A DNA stretch of 64,000 bases from Marinoscillum pacificum (GCF_024714495.1 NZ_JAMZMJ010000003.1:62001-126000), one strand, 5' to 3'. Shown: positions 51,520-61,037, numbered from the stretch's first letter. Notes: a model not told the origin generated them from the sequence alone. Program-made: numbers and translations.

Positions 51520-53982
51520 GTGGATGACGTATTAAAGCCTGCATACAATTGGTTTAAGAAGAAAGGATGGAAACCATTCCCTTTTCAGGAAGAGGCCTGG
51601 AATGCCTATCTGAATGGTAAGAGTGGATTGCTCAATGCGCCTACTGGAAGTGGTAAAACCTATGCCCTTTGGATACCAACGATTCTTGAGTTTTTAAGAG
51701 ATCATCAACCAGAAGAGATCACACCTGAAGTGCGAGTACTTTGGGTAACGCCTTTGCGCGCCCTAGCGAAAGATATTCAACGAGCAATGCAGGAGGTTTG
51801 TGATGATCTTGACTTGAGATGGGAAGTTGGTTTAAGAACTGGGGATACCACTACAAGCCAGCGACAAAGTCAGAAGAAAAAGGCTCCACAAGCATTGGTT
51901 ATCACACCGGAAAGTATCCATGTCTTATTAAGTCAAAGTGATTATCCCAACTTTTTCAAGAACCTAAGAGCCATTATAGTAGATGAATGGCATGAAATAC
52001 TCGGTACTAAAAGAGGTGTGGCTACGGAATTAGCCATTTCAAGATTAAAAGCACTTAATGGATCTCAATTAAAAATCTGGGGTATCAGTGCTACGATTGG
52101 CAATTTACCTCAGGCCAAGCGCGTGCTCCTTGGTGAAGACTATCACAAGGAGAGTGTGACTGTCCGTGCTGATATTGATAAAGAGGTCTTGATCGAATCT
52201 GTTTTGCCAGATGAAGTGGAAAAGTTTCCCTGGACAGGCCATTTAGGTACCAAACTGTTGCCTAAGATTATTCCCATTGTCAATCGATCCAGAACGACTT
52301 TGCTGTTTACCAATACACGTTCGCAAACGGAGCTGTGGTATCAGGCTATATTAAAGTTCGCTCCTGAACTCTCGGGTGTAATTGCCATGCATCATGGTTC
52401 CATGGACAACGACATTCGTGGTTGGGTAGAAGACGCTCTACATGCAGAAAAGTTGAAGTTAGTAGTCTGTACATCGAGTTTGGATCTAGGTGTAGATTTT
52501 CGACCTGTTGACACTGTGATACAGGTGGGTGGCCCTAAAGGTATCTCACGTTTTTTTCAGCGTGCAGGACGGAGCGGACATCAGCCAGGTGCGGTTTCTA
52601 AAATATATTTCGTTCCTACGCACTCTTTGGAGTTGGTAGAAGGGGCTGCACTGAGAGAATCTATCCAGGAAAAACAATTTGAAAGTAGGAAGCCACTTGA
52701 GAAGAGTTTGGATGTGTTGATACAGTACCTGGTAACTTTAGCTGTGAGCGGAGGATTTAAACCGCTTCAGATATTAGAAGAACTTCAAACTACGTATTCC
52801 TATAGAAGGTTGACTGCTCAAGAGTGGCAATGGTGTTTGGAATTTATCACTACTGGAGGTAAAACACTCGGTCAGTATGATGAGTTTGCCAAAGTTTACA
52901 ATGATGACGGCATCTACAAGATCATCAACAAAAAAGCAGCAACTAAGCACAAACTTTCCATTGGAACGATAGTCGGTGATCCTGCTTTGAAGGTACGGTT
53001 CATGACTGGAGGATATGTAGGAACTATAGAGGAGAGTTTTATCTCTCGCTTAAATCCCGGAGATACTTTCTGGTTTGCTGGAAAGAATCTCGAATTTGTT
53101 CGGATCAAGGATTTAACCGTTCTAGTTAAAAAGTCCTCCAAGAAAAGTGGTCTAACGCCACAATGGATGGGAGGAAGGTTGCCTCTTTCCTCAATGCTAG
53201 CGGACAAAATTCGTGAGAAATTTGAGCAGGCTGTTGAAGGAAATTATGCAGACATAGAAATGCATACCATTAAGCCTATTCTGGATTTGCAAGCCAAGTG
53301 GTCTGATATACCTTCCAGGAAGAATCTACTCATAGAAAAAACCAAAACTCGATTTGGCTATCACATTTTTATCTATCCCTTTGAAGGGATGTTCGTTCAT
53401 GAAGTTTTAGGTGGAGTAGTTGCGTTACGGATCAGTCGCATTCAGCCCATTACCTTCTCCATTTCTATGAATGATTATGGGTTTGAGCTATTATCAGATC
53501 AGGAGATTCCGATTGAGGAGGCATTGGAGTCTGATTTGTTCAATGAAGAAAACCTGTTTCAGGATATTCAGGAGTCCATCAATATGACTGAAATGGCTCA
53601 GCGTAAGTTTAGAGATGTGGCAACCATTGCCGGGCTGATCTTTCAAGGATATCCTGGGAAAGGAATTCGTGCAAAACACCTTCAGGCTTCATCAGGCATT
53701 TTATTTAAGGTATTTGAAGAATACGACAAAGAAAACCTGTTGATCAGACAATCAATGGAAGAAGTGCTGACACTGCAGGTGGAGCACAGCCGATTGTTGG
53801 AAGCTATGCGAAGAATCAATGATCAAAAAATTGTTCTAAAAGAAACCATAAAACCAACACCATTTGCGTTTCCTATTCTGGTGGACATGTTCCGTAGACA
53901 GAACCTCACCTCTGAGCAGCTATCGGATCGTATTGCAAAAATGCAAATGCAGTTGGAACGTGCTGCGAATAAACAGAGTTGA
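51520..53982 (+). CDS. ligase-associated Lhr-type DEXH helicase
   Basis: 820 residues, the Lhr core length. Walker A APTGSGKT (40-47), motif II D155-E-W-H158, SATIGN (motif III), a second RecA domain with TNTRSQTELW and FQRAGRSGHQ (motif VI), then winged-helix and Lhr-specific C-terminal domains. The start is GTG 51520: an in-frame TAG lies 9 nt upstream, and the purine-rich GAGGGGAG directly touches it. It belongs with the ligase, exonuclease and PdeM as the motor of the repair set. A DUF2147 gene follows. Confidence 0.94.
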   Translation: MDDVLKPAYNWFKKKGWKPFPFQEEAWNAYLNGKSGLLNAPTGSGKTYALWIPTILEFLRDHQPEEITPEVRVLWVTPLRALAKDIQRAMQEVCDDLDLRWEVGLRTGDTTTSQRQSQKKKAPQALVITPESIHVLLSQSDYPNFFKNLRAIIVDEWHEILGTKRGVATELAISRLKALNGSQLKIWGISATIGNLPQAKRVLLGEDYHKESVTVRADIDKEVLIESVLPDEVEKFPWTGHLGTKLLPKIIPIVNRSRTTLLFTNTRSQTELWYQAILKFAPELSGVIAMHHGSMDNDIRGWVEDALHAEKLKLVVCTSSLDLGVDFRPVDTVIQVGGPKGISRFFQRAGRSGHQPGAVSKIYFVPTHSLELVEGAALRESIQEKQFESRKPLEKSLDVLIQYLVTLAVSGGFKPLQILEELQTTYSYRRLTAQEWQWCLEFITTGGKTLGQYDEFAKVYNDDGIYKIINKKAATKHKLSIGTIVGDPALKVRFMTGGYVGTIEESFISRLNPGDTFWFAGKNLEFVRIKDLTVLVKKSSKKSGLTPQWMGGRLPLSSMLADKIREKFEQAVEGNYADIEMHTIKPILDLQAKWSDIPSRKNLLIEKTKTRFGYHIFIYPFEGMFVHEVLGGVVALRISRIQPITFSISMNDYGFELLSDQEIPIEEALESDLFNEENLFQDIQESINMTEMAQRKFRDVATIAGLIFQGYPGKGIRAKHLQASSGILFKVFEEYDKENLLIRQSMEEVLTLQVEHSRLLEAMRRINDQKIVLKETIKPTPFAFPILVDMFRRQNLTSEQLSDRIAKMQMQLERAANKQS

Positions 53983-54015
53983 TTATTTTTGAAGACTTAT
54001 TAACCCTAAATAAAT

Positions 54016-54444
54016 ATGAAAGTAGTATTCCTAGCACTATTTACACTTATTGTCACAAGCTTAAACGCTCAATCTATAGCGGGTCAGTGGAAAACAATAG
54101 ATGACGAAACTGGAAAACCACGGTCAATTGTTGAAATAGAAGAGCGTGATGGTAAGTTTTATGGCAAAATCGTGAAACTATTCAGAGAGCCAGGTGAGGA
54201 GCAAGATCCAATCTGTGAGGAATGCCCAGGGAAGAAAAAAAATCAGAAGATTATCGGAATGGAAATCATCACCGACATGGAGCTTGTAAAGGGAGAAAAT
54301 GTCTATGAAGATGGTGAGATTCTCGATCCCGAAAGTGGTAATGTCTATGATTGCAAACTTTGGATAGAGGATGGTAAGCTGATGGTTCGAGGTTATGTGA
54401 TGTTTCTATATCGTACTCAAACATGGCTACCATATGAAGGGTAG
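54016..54444 (+). CDS. DUF2147 family secreted protein
   Basis: 142 residues. A signal peptide ends at LNAQS (about residue 19). The mature part is the DUF2147 domain: IAGQWKTIDDETGKPRSIVEI at the start, FYGKIVKLF, a CxxC segment CEECPGKKK and the closing YVMFLYRTQTWLP. The family is periplasmic and of unknown function. It lies between the helicase and PdeM, and its last 11 nt overlap the PdeM start, so the two are coupled despite different cellular locations. Confidence 0.87.
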   Translation: MKVVFLALFTLIVTSLNAQSIAGQWKTIDDETGKPRSIVEIEERDGKFYGKIVKLFREPGEEQDPICEECPGKKKNQKIIGMEIITDMELVKGENVYEDGEILDPESGNVYDCKLWIEDGKLMVRGYVMFLYRTQTWLPYEG

Positions 54445-55099
54445 TCCCGAGCTGCTCGGTGCCAATTACAAATTTCAATTTTTAGATCAAGAGTTTGTTC
54501 TGGATGCTGATAGAGCAATTTATTGGCAGGAGGATAAGTCTTTGATTGTTGCAGATCTTCATTTGGGGAAAGCAGGGCATTTTCGTAAACATGGTGTTCC
54601 TATTCCGCGACAAGTTCATATCACAGATTTGCAAAAAATGAATTCGTTGATAAATCGATATCAACCTGAGAAGATATTGTTTTTGGGTGATCTCTTTCAT
54701 AGTGATAACAACGAAGAGTGGATGGACTTTATCGAATGGTCCAATCATCATAGTGGGATCCAACAGCTGTTAATTGAAGGGAATCATGATATATTAGATG
54801 AAGGGTCTTACCTGCAAACCAGGATGAAAGTGGTGGATGAGTATCAAAACGGACCATTCCTTTTGACTCATGAGGAAGTGAAAACAGATCTCTACAATAT
54901 TTCCGGTCATGTGCATCCTTGTGTTCGGCTTCATGGCATAGCAAGACAAGGAGCGAGGCTTCCTTGTTTTCAGTTTGGAAAGCAAAAAGGATTGATTCCT
55001 GCTTTTGGTGAGTTCACAGGAAGTCACCCAATCCGACCATTGAAAACCGATCGTATCTTTGCCATTGCAGAAGGGCAACTCATTGGTTTGGTCGGGTAA
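54434..55099 (+). CDS. pdeM: ligase-associated metallophosphoesterase endonuclease PdeM
   Basis: 221 residues, calcineurin-like phosphoesterase. Metal motifs in order: ADLHLGKAGHF, FLGDLFHS, EGNHD and SGHVHPC, all with the expected Asp, Asn and His ligands. Matches the MPE partner of the ligase/Lhr/exonuclease set, which in Pseudomonas was shown to have DNA nuclease activity. It overlaps the DUF2147 gene by 11 nt, completing the cluster. An ECF sigma gene follows after 98 nt. Confidence 0.92.
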   Translation: MKGSPELLGANYKFQFLDQEFVLDADRAIYWQEDKSLIVADLHLGKAGHFRKHGVPIPRQVHITDLQKMNSLINRYQPEKILFLGDLFHSDNNEEWMDFIEWSNHHSGIQQLLIEGNHDILDEGSYLQTRMKVVDEYQNGPFLLTHEEVKTDLYNISGHVHPCVRLHGIARQGARLPCFQFGKQKGLIPAFGEFTGSHPIRPLKTDRIFAIAEGQLIGLVG

Positions 55100-55197
55100 A
55101 TCAATTATTTTACAGAAATAAACCAGCAATTCATCAAGTATGCGGTTACTTTTTGAACGTTCAATGTATTTAAAGAAGGAGCGAAAGCTCTCGGTGT

Positions 55198-55737
55198 ATG
55201 AAGGATAGGGAAATTCTGGATAGAATAAGCAAAGGTGACGAGCGAGCCCTAGACTACCTCTACAAGAAGTACTATAAGATGATGACAAACATCGTCTTGA
55301 AAAATAATGGTACGCTTGACGAGGCTAAAGACGTCTATCAGGAAGCCTTGGTGGTGTTTTGGCAGAAGGCTGCGAGTGGAAAACTTGTACTTACTTCCAA
55401 GATCAGCACCTTCCTATATAGCATATGCCTAAATCAGTGGCGAAAGGAGCTTGATCGTAAAAGTCGATTGAGTAGCGAAGAAGTGGATAAGGAGGAGTAT
55501 CAGAGCCACGATGAACAGGAGAGATATAAAATTGTGATGCAGTGTATCAGCGAACTGGGTGAAACTTGTAAGCGGATATTAACTTATTATTATTTTGACG
55601 GGCTGAATATGTCTGATATTGCTGAAAAAATGAACTTTGCCAATACAGATACAGCGAAAACAAAAAAATATAAGTGTAAAAAGAAACTAGATAGCTTAAT
55701 TAAAGAACGCTACACCACAACTGATTTTTTTGATTGA
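55198..55737 (+). CDS. ECF-type RNA polymerase sigma factor
   Basis: 179 residues with sigma70 region 2 (about 15-80: LDYLYKKYY, DEAKDVYQEALVVFWQKA) and region 4 (about 110-165: GETCKRILTYYYFDGLNMSDIAEKMNF, broken at Leu-Asn). The length is usual for an ECF sigma. Its stop overlaps the ATG of the next gene by one base, so the two are coupled. A candidate anti-sigma partner is that downstream membrane protein. The promoter it recognises cannot be read. Confidence 0.92.
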   Translation: MKDREILDRISKGDERALDYLYKKYYKMMTNIVLKNNGTLDEAKDVYQEALVVFWQKAASGKLVLTSKISTFLYSICLNQWRKELDRKSRLSSEEVDKEEYQSHDEQERYKIVMQCISELGETCKRILTYYYFDGLNMSDIAEKMNFANTDTAKTKKYKCKKKLDSLIKERYTTTDFFD

Positions 55738-56651
55738 TGAACTCAACACAGCAACATCAAATTGAAGCATTTTTAAGGGGTGAATTGAATCCCGAGCAGC
55801 TAAAGGAATTCAACCAACTTTTAGCTGACGATCCTTCCTTTGCCCAAAATGTACGTTTTGAGCAGAATATCGTGAATGGTCTATCTCAAGTACGTAAGGC
55901 AGAGCTTAAAGCTCGTCTTGATGCCATCGATGTAGCGCCAACAGGTTGGATTGGACTTGGCCAATTAGGGAGTAGTTCATTGGTGAAAACACTTGGAGGC
56001 CTTGCTGTAGCTTCTGTTGTTGGTGTTTTGATTTACACTAATCTTGATGACGCAACTCCGGAATTTGATCAATCAAAAGTTATTACCACAGAAGTTAATT
56101 ATCCTACAGAGCAACAATCAATCGAATTTGATTGGGATTTGAAAGAATCAGCAGTTGCTGAAACAGTAGAGAAACAATATCAAGAGCAATCTGAACCAGA
56201 AATGATTGCTGACGCCGTTAAGCCTGCGGCGGAAGTAGTAGAAGAGAAATCTACCAAGACCGAAGAGTTTGATGTTACGGTAAACGTACCTCAGCCAGAT
56301 GCTTTAGCTAAAGAAGAAGGTTTGGTGACACCAGAGTCTGACCTTCCAGAAATGGAAACCACTGATGAAGTTGCGAATACTGAGGTGGCTCCAGTAGATG
56401 TAGAAACGGTTCAGAAGAAGAATGAGACCTTGAAGTACAAATACTTTGACGGTAAATTGTTCCTTTATGGAGATTTCAACGAGCAGCCATACGAGATTCT
56501 TGAAATCAATGGTGTGAAAGAAAGAAAGCTTTACTTATTCTTCGAAAGCAAGTACTTCAACATTGATGTCACTGACAAAGTGAAAGAGCTTGATCAGATT
56601 GTGAATCCTAAGTTGGTGAACGAGCTGGATATTATTCGTAACAATAAGTAA
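55737..56651 (+). CDS. single-pass membrane protein, candidate anti-sigma partner
   Basis: 304 residues from ATG 55737. N-terminal part (about 1-75) is cytosolic, with a QHQIEAFLRGELNPEQLKEF start resembling short anti-sigma-like helices; one membrane helix (about 80-101, LVKTLGGLAVASVVGVLIYTN). A long acidic Glu/Val/Pro-rich linker (110-225) leads to a C-terminal domain (230-300) with KYFDGKLFLYGDF. Coupling to an ECF sigma suggests it controls that factor; no ZAS zinc motif (HxxxCxxC) is visible, so this is inference. Confidence 0.7.
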   Translation: MNSTQQHQIEAFLRGELNPEQLKEFNQLLADDPSFAQNVRFEQNIVNGLSQVRKAELKARLDAIDVAPTGWIGLGQLGSSSLVKTLGGLAVASVVGVLIYTNLDDATPEFDQSKVITTEVNYPTEQQSIEFDWDLKESAVAETVEKQYQEQSEPEMIADAVKPAAEVVEEKSTKTEEFDVTVNVPQPDALAKEEGLVTPESDLPEMETTDEVANTEVAPVDVETVQKKNETLKYKYFDGKLFLYGDFNEQPYEILEINGVKERKLYLFFESKYFNIDVTDKVKELDQIVNPKLVNELDIIRNNK

Positions 56652-56695
56652 TAGGCTCACAATTTTCCCTTTACATTATTTAGTTTTGAGGCGGG

Positions 56696-57586
56696 ATGGA
56701 ACAGAAAACCCGTAAAAAACGAAAATTAGGCAGTTACCCGTTTGTTAGCGTAACTCTGAGTATTACTCTTGCACTGTTTGTGATAGGGTTATTCGGAATG
56801 TTGGCACTGCATGCGAGTAAATTAACAACTGTTATACAGGAAAATATTGAACTTCAAGTTTTCTTGAATAAGCAGATCACCTCAAGTGAGATCAGCAAAA
56901 TCAATCGTACCATTGGCTCTAAACCATTTGTTTTGAAGAAAGACGATGCGCCAGTAATTAGAATGGTTACGAAAGAGGAGGCTGCTGAGCAATTCATTAA
57001 AGATACAGGAGAAGATTTTACAGAGTTTCTAGGAGATAACCCACTTCGTGATGTGTTGATTGTCAATATCAATCCAGGTCATCAAGCTTCTGATTCATTG
57101 AAAATGATCAAAGCTGATATCGAAAAAATAGGTGGTGTATATGAAGTTTCTTATGTAGAATCTTTGGTAGAAAGTATCAACGAAAACCTGACGAAGATCG
57201 GATTGATATTGGTTGGTTTCTTCCTGATTTTGTTGCTGGTAGTAGTGATCTTGATTAACAATACAATTAAGCTAGCATTGTTCTCTCAGCGATTCCTGAT
57301 CAGAAGTATGCAATTAGTTGGTGCAACTGCGGGATTCATAAGAGGTCCATTCCTAAAAAGATCCGTTTGGTATGGTTTATTGGCCGGGACTTTTGCTAGT
57401 CTCATGCTATTTTTCTTAATGACCTATGCCAACACCAGAATCGAAGATTTAAGTCAATTACAAGATATTCAAAGCCTGGCCATATTATTTGGTTCCATCA
57501 TTGTATTAGGAATGATGGTAGGCTTTTTAAGCACATATCGTGCGGTTAGAAAATATTTAAAACTCTCATTAGACGAACTTTACTGA
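56696..57586 (+). CDS. ftsX: cell division protein FtsX
   Basis: Membrane partner of FtsE that activates cell-wall hydrolases during division. 296 residues: an N-terminal membrane helix (about 18-40), a periplasmic domain with VFLNKQITSSEI, VRMVTKEEAAEQF and EVSYVESLVESIN, then three C-terminal helices (about 165-190, 222-245, 258-280). The FtsX permease-like fold is clear. It opens a compact row ftsX-DUF3098-uppP-truB-ribF seen in many Bacteroidota. ftsE is not adjacent. Confidence 0.93.
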   Translation: MEQKTRKKRKLGSYPFVSVTLSITLALFVIGLFGMLALHASKLTTVIQENIELQVFLNKQITSSEISKINRTIGSKPFVLKKDDAPVIRMVTKEEAAEQFIKDTGEDFTEFLGDNPLRDVLIVNINPGHQASDSLKMIKADIEKIGGVYEVSYVESLVESINENLTKIGLILVGFFLILLLVVVILINNTIKLALFSQRFLIRSMQLVGATAGFIRGPFLKRSVWYGLLAGTFASLMLFFLMTYANTRIEDLSQLQDIQSLAILFGSIIVLGMMVGFLSTYRAVRKYLKLSLDELY

Positions 57587-57587
57587 T

Positions 57588-57815
57588 ATGTCAGATAAAA
57601 GCAAATTTGCCTTCCAAAAGGCTAACTACATGATTATGCTAGCAGGTGTATTGACACTGATCATTGGCTTCTTTATCATGTCTTCAGATGGTGAACCATA
57701 CGGATTTGGCTTCATGGGATTGACATTGGGTCCTATTGTTGTTATGATCGGGTTCATCATAGAGTTTGTGGCCATATTCTACAAGCCAAAAAACAACTCG
57801 ACAGAAAGCGAATAA
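57588..57815 (+). CDS. DUF3098 family membrane protein
   Basis: 75 residues with two membrane helices (about 13-30 and 42-63) joined by a short loop SSDGEPYGFG. It matches DUF3098, a small Bacteroidota family of unknown function usually found between ftsX and uppP, the position it has here (1-nt gap from ftsX, 3 nt to uppP). It probably works with the cell-envelope genes around it. Confidence 0.88.
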   Translation: MSDKSKFAFQKANYMIMLAGVLTLIIGFFIMSSDGEPYGFGFMGLTLGPIVVMIGFIIEFVAIFYKPKNNSTESE

Positions 57816-57818
57816 TAC

Positions 57819-58616
57819 ATGACTTGGATTGAGGCGTTGATCCTTGGGATCATACAGGGACTTACTGAATTCTTACCTGTAAGCAGTAGTGGTCATCTGG
57901 AAATTGGAAGTGTTCTGTTAGGAGTAGCTTCTAGTGAAAATCTATTATTTGCGGTGATTGTTCACGCTGCAACAGCTCTAAGTACGATTGTCGTTTTTCG
58001 TCAGGATATTCTAGATATCTTCAAAGGATTGCTTGAATTCAAATGGAATGATTCGTGGGATTTTGCTGTGAAAATCATCATTTCCATGATTCCTGTAGGG
58101 ATTGTGGGAGTGTTTTTTGAAGATCAAATTACAGCCCTTTTTACCGGAAATCTATATCTAGTAGGAAGTATGCTCCTGTTTACCTCCGCACTGTTGTTTT
58201 TTACTCATTTTAAGAAAGATAATGACCAGGAGGTAAGCAAGCCAAAGGCGTTTATCATCGGATTGGCTCAAGCTATTGCCATACTTCCAGGTATTTCCAG
58301 ATCAGGATCTACCATTGCTACTGCCTTGATCTTAGGAGTAGAGAAGAGTAAGGCAACTAGATTCTCGTTTTTGATGGTTCTTGTTCCTATTCTAGGAGCA
58401 AGCATGCTGAAGCTTAAAGACTACTTTGAAGAACCATCTGCTTATGATGGTCTGGGTGTTGGTCCAATGGTTGTTGGATTTTTAGCCGCGTTTATTGCTG
58501 GCTACATCGCTTGTAAATGGATGGTAGGCATCGTAAGAAAAGGTAAGTTGACCTACTTCGCTGTTTATTGTTTGATTGTTGGACTGATTGCTATACTTTC
58601 TCAGGTTTGGAGCTAA
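57819..58616 (+). CDS. uppP: undecaprenyl-diphosphatase
   Basis: Recycles the lipid carrier for peptidoglycan and glycan synthesis by removing a phosphate from undecaprenyl diphosphate. 265 residues, polytopic. Signature motifs are EFLPVSSSGHLEI near the N-terminus (acidic/Ser/His active site) and LPGISRSGSTIATALILG, the BacA-type PGxSRSG. The usual length is met. Its end overlaps the truB start region. It lies in the ftsX-uppP row for envelope growth. Confidence 0.96.
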   Translation: MTWIEALILGIIQGLTEFLPVSSSGHLEIGSVLLGVASSENLLFAVIVHAATALSTIVVFRQDILDIFKGLLEFKWNDSWDFAVKIIISMIPVGIVGVFFEDQITALFTGNLYLVGSMLLFTSALLFFTHFKKDNDQEVSKPKAFIIGLAQAIAILPGISRSGSTIATALILGVEKSKATRFSFLMVLVPILGASMLKLKDYFEEPSAYDGLGVGPMVVGFLAAFIAGYIACKWMVGIVRKGKLTYFAVYCLIVGLIAILSQVWS

Positions 58617-59290
58617 ACCAATACACCGAAGGCAAAATATTGCTTATTGATAAGCCACTTACCTGGACATCATTTGATGTGGTAAAGAAGCTTAGATATG
58701 CCATCAAGGTTAAGAAAATCGGACATGCGGGAACGTTGGATCCATTGGCGACTGGTCTTTTACTTATTGGTACCGGTAAGTTCACTAAAAAACTCAATGA
58801 GCTTCAAGGCTTAGATAAAGTGTATGAAGGAGTAATTACTATAGGTAAGACTACACCTTCTTATGATTTGGAAACTGAGTTTGAAAATGAGACTACTATA
58901 GATCATTTAACTCAGGATGATCTGGAAGCCGCGGCAAAGAAATTAACTGGACCACTTGATCAGATTCCTCCTGCGCATTCTGCAGTTCGCATCAATGGAG
59001 AGCGTGCTTACAAGAAGGCTCGTAAGAATGAAGAAGTAAAAATTGATCCACGTAGGATCGTCATCCATGAATTCGCTTTGACTAAAATTGAAGGAGCAGA
59101 TATTCATTTTCGAATTGCGTGTTCAAAAGGCACATACATTCGTAGTATGGCAAGGGATTTTGGAGAGATTTTAGGAGTAGGTGGTCATTTAAGTGCCTTG
59201 CGACGAACTAAAATTGGAGACTATTCTGTTGATGATGCTGATCAGTTAGATGACTTTATCAATCAAATCAAGCAAGATGCAGCTAGTTGA
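58607..59290 (+). CDS. truB: tRNA pseudouridine(55) synthase
   Basis: Makes pseudouridine at position 55 of the T-loop of tRNAs. The catalytic aspartate is D45 in GHAGTLDPLATG when counted from TTG 58607; this start (overlapping uppP by 10 nt) puts GKILLIDKP at the usual distance from the N-terminus. The alternative TTG 58568 adds 13 residues and overlaps uppP by 49 nt. No ATG is available at the right place. The rest shows the family motifs PPAHSAVRINGERAY and KGTYIRSMARDFG. ribF overlaps its 3' end. Confidence 0.94.
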   Translation: MELNQYTEGKILLIDKPLTWTSFDVVKKLRYAIKVKKIGHAGTLDPLATGLLLIGTGKFTKKLNELQGLDKVYEGVITIGKTTPSYDLETEFENETTIDHLTQDDLEAAAKKLTGPLDQIPPAHSAVRINGERAYKKARKNEEVKIDPRRIVIHEFALTKIEGADIHFRIACSKGTYIRSMARDFGEILGVGGHLSALRRTKIGDYSVDDADQLDDFINQIKQDAAS

Positions 59291-60206
59291 GGATCTCAAG
59301 GATTTTGAAGCACCAAACTATTCGGTAGTTACTTCCGGTACTTTTGATGGTGTTCATTTTGGGCATCAAAAGATCCTTAAGAAAATCATTCAGATTGCTA
59401 AAGAAAAGGGAGGTAAAAGCGTTGTGCTTACTTTCTGGCCACATCCAAGATTCGTCTTAAAGCCAGATAGTAACGATTTGAAGTTGCTTACCACCTTTGA
59501 AGAGAAAGCACAGTTATTAGATCAAATTGGAATTGATTATCTCGTCAAAATACCATTTACGAGAGAGTTTTCTGAGTTATCTTCTGATGAATTCATAAGA
59601 CAAATTCTAGTTAATAAACTCAATACACAGAAGCTGGTGATCGGATATGATCATCGTTTTGGGAAGAATAGAGAAGGAGGTTTTGATTACCTTATGGAAC
59701 ATTCTCAAGACTATGGTTTTGAAATTGAGGAAATTCACAGACAAGATATTGAGCATGTAGGAGTCAGTTCTACGAAGATTAGAGAAGCTCTGGCAAATGG
59801 GAATATTCATATTGCTAATGAGTTTTTAGAAAGAGAATACAGCATTACAGGATTTGTAAAAGATGGCGATCGCATCGGTCGAAGTATTGGATTCCCAACT
59901 GCCAATCTGGACATTCCTGAAACTTATAAGTTAATCCCTGCGGATGGTGCTTATGCTGTTCGGGTAGAAGTAGATGGTAAAAATTACCAGGGAATGCTCA
60001 ATATTGGTCAGCGACCAACTGTTTCTGGACAGGAGCGTAGAATAGAAGTGAATATTTTCGACTTTAATGAAGATATTTACAATCATCGAGTGAAAGTGGC
60101 CTTTGTTCGTTTGTTGAGAAAGGAGCAAAAGTTCTCCAGTATCGAAGAATTGAAAGATCAGTTAAACAAAGACAGGCTTCAAGCGATTGATATATTGAAT
60201 CAATAG
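59277..60206 (+). CDS. ribF: bifunctional riboflavin kinase/FAD synthetase
   Basis: Makes FMN and then FAD from riboflavin. 309 residues from ATG 59277, overlapping truB by 14 nt. The N-terminal nucleotidyltransferase domain shows SGTFDGVHFGHQKIL and IGYDHRFGKNREG; the C-terminal flavokinase domain shows DGDRIGRSIGFPTANLD, with LNIGQRPTV and EVNIFDF. Architecture and length are normal. An M48 lipoprotein gene follows after 7 nt, so the row may continue. Confidence 0.96.
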   Translation: MQLVEDLKDFEAPNYSVVTSGTFDGVHFGHQKILKKIIQIAKEKGGKSVVLTFWPHPRFVLKPDSNDLKLLTTFEEKAQLLDQIGIDYLVKIPFTREFSELSSDEFIRQILVNKLNTQKLVIGYDHRFGKNREGGFDYLMEHSQDYGFEIEEIHRQDIEHVGVSSTKIREALANGNIHIANEFLEREYSITGFVKDGDRIGRSIGFPTANLDIPETYKLIPADGAYAVRVEVDGKNYQGMLNIGQRPTVSGQERRIEVNIFDFNEDIYNHRVKVAFVRLLRKEQKFSSIEELKDQLNKDRLQAIDILNQ

Positions 60207-60213
60207 AAAAATT

Positions 60214-61026
60214 ATGAAACAAGTCGTTGCTTATATATTCGTCGCTGTTGCGGCGGTAGGATGCGCTTCTTCAGGAAAAGTGTCTTCTTTATTATTCTCA
60301 CCATCCGATGATCGCAAATTAGGTGAGCAGGTAAGTCAGGAAATTGAATCGAACCCTCAGGAATATCCTATACTGTCTCAATCACAATATCCAAAAGCGT
60401 ATCAATACCTAAACTCTATGAAGGATGCTATTCTTAAGAGTAATGATATTGATTATTTGCAGGAGTTTGCCTGGGAATTGAAAATCATTGATAACGATGA
60501 AGTTCTAAATGCTTTTTGTACTCCTGGAGGCTATATCTACGTGTATACTGGATTGATAAAGTATCTGGAAAATGCAGATGACTTGGCGGGTGTAATGGGG
60601 CATGAAATAGCTCATGCAGATAGAAGACACTCTATTAAGCAAATGGAAAAACAATATGGGTTATCTATCCTGATGAGTATTGCACTGGGTAATGATCCAA
60701 GTCAGTTGGCTCAAATTGTAGCACAGCTAGCAGGTACAGGAGCTATTCTAAAGTTTAGTCGCTCTGATGAAGCTGAAGCGGATGAGTTTTCGGTGAAATA
60801 TCTGGCTGACACGAAATATGCTTGTAATGGTGCAGCCTCTTTCTTTGAAAAATTGATCAAAGAAGGACAAACTGGTGGAACTCCTGAATTTTTGAGTACT
60901 CACCCAAGTCCATCAAGTAGAGTGTCAGATATTAATAAAACTGCTTCTGCAGAAGCTTGTAGTACCAAAACAGTTAATGAAGTAGGTATGAACTACGCTG
61001 ACTTTAAAGCTAGTTTGCCGAAATAA
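60214..61026 (+). CDS. M48-family metallopeptidase lipoprotein
   Basis: 270 residues. Lipobox AVGC (C17) marks a lipoprotein. The zinc-protease motif is H130-E-x-x-H134 (MGHEIAHADRRHS), with a third ligand Glu in SDEAEADEFSVKYL. Related to BepA/LoiP-type periplasmic M48 proteases that guard outer-membrane assembly, though shorter than BepA. Its neighbour 61038-61847 is a close paralog. It follows ribF by 7 nt. Confidence 0.9.
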   Translation: MKQVVAYIFVAVAAVGCASSGKVSSLLFSPSDDRKLGEQVSQEIESNPQEYPILSQSQYPKAYQYLNSMKDAILKSNDIDYLQEFAWELKIIDNDEVLNAFCTPGGYIYVYTGLIKYLENADDLAGVMGHEIAHADRRHSIKQMEKQYGLSILMSIALGNDPSQLAQIVAQLAGTGAILKFSRSDEAEADEFSVKYLADTKYACNGAASFFEKLIKEGQTGGTPEFLSTHPSPSSRVSDINKTASAEACSTKTVNEVGMNYADFKASLPK

Positions 61027-61037
61027 AATTGATCGCC

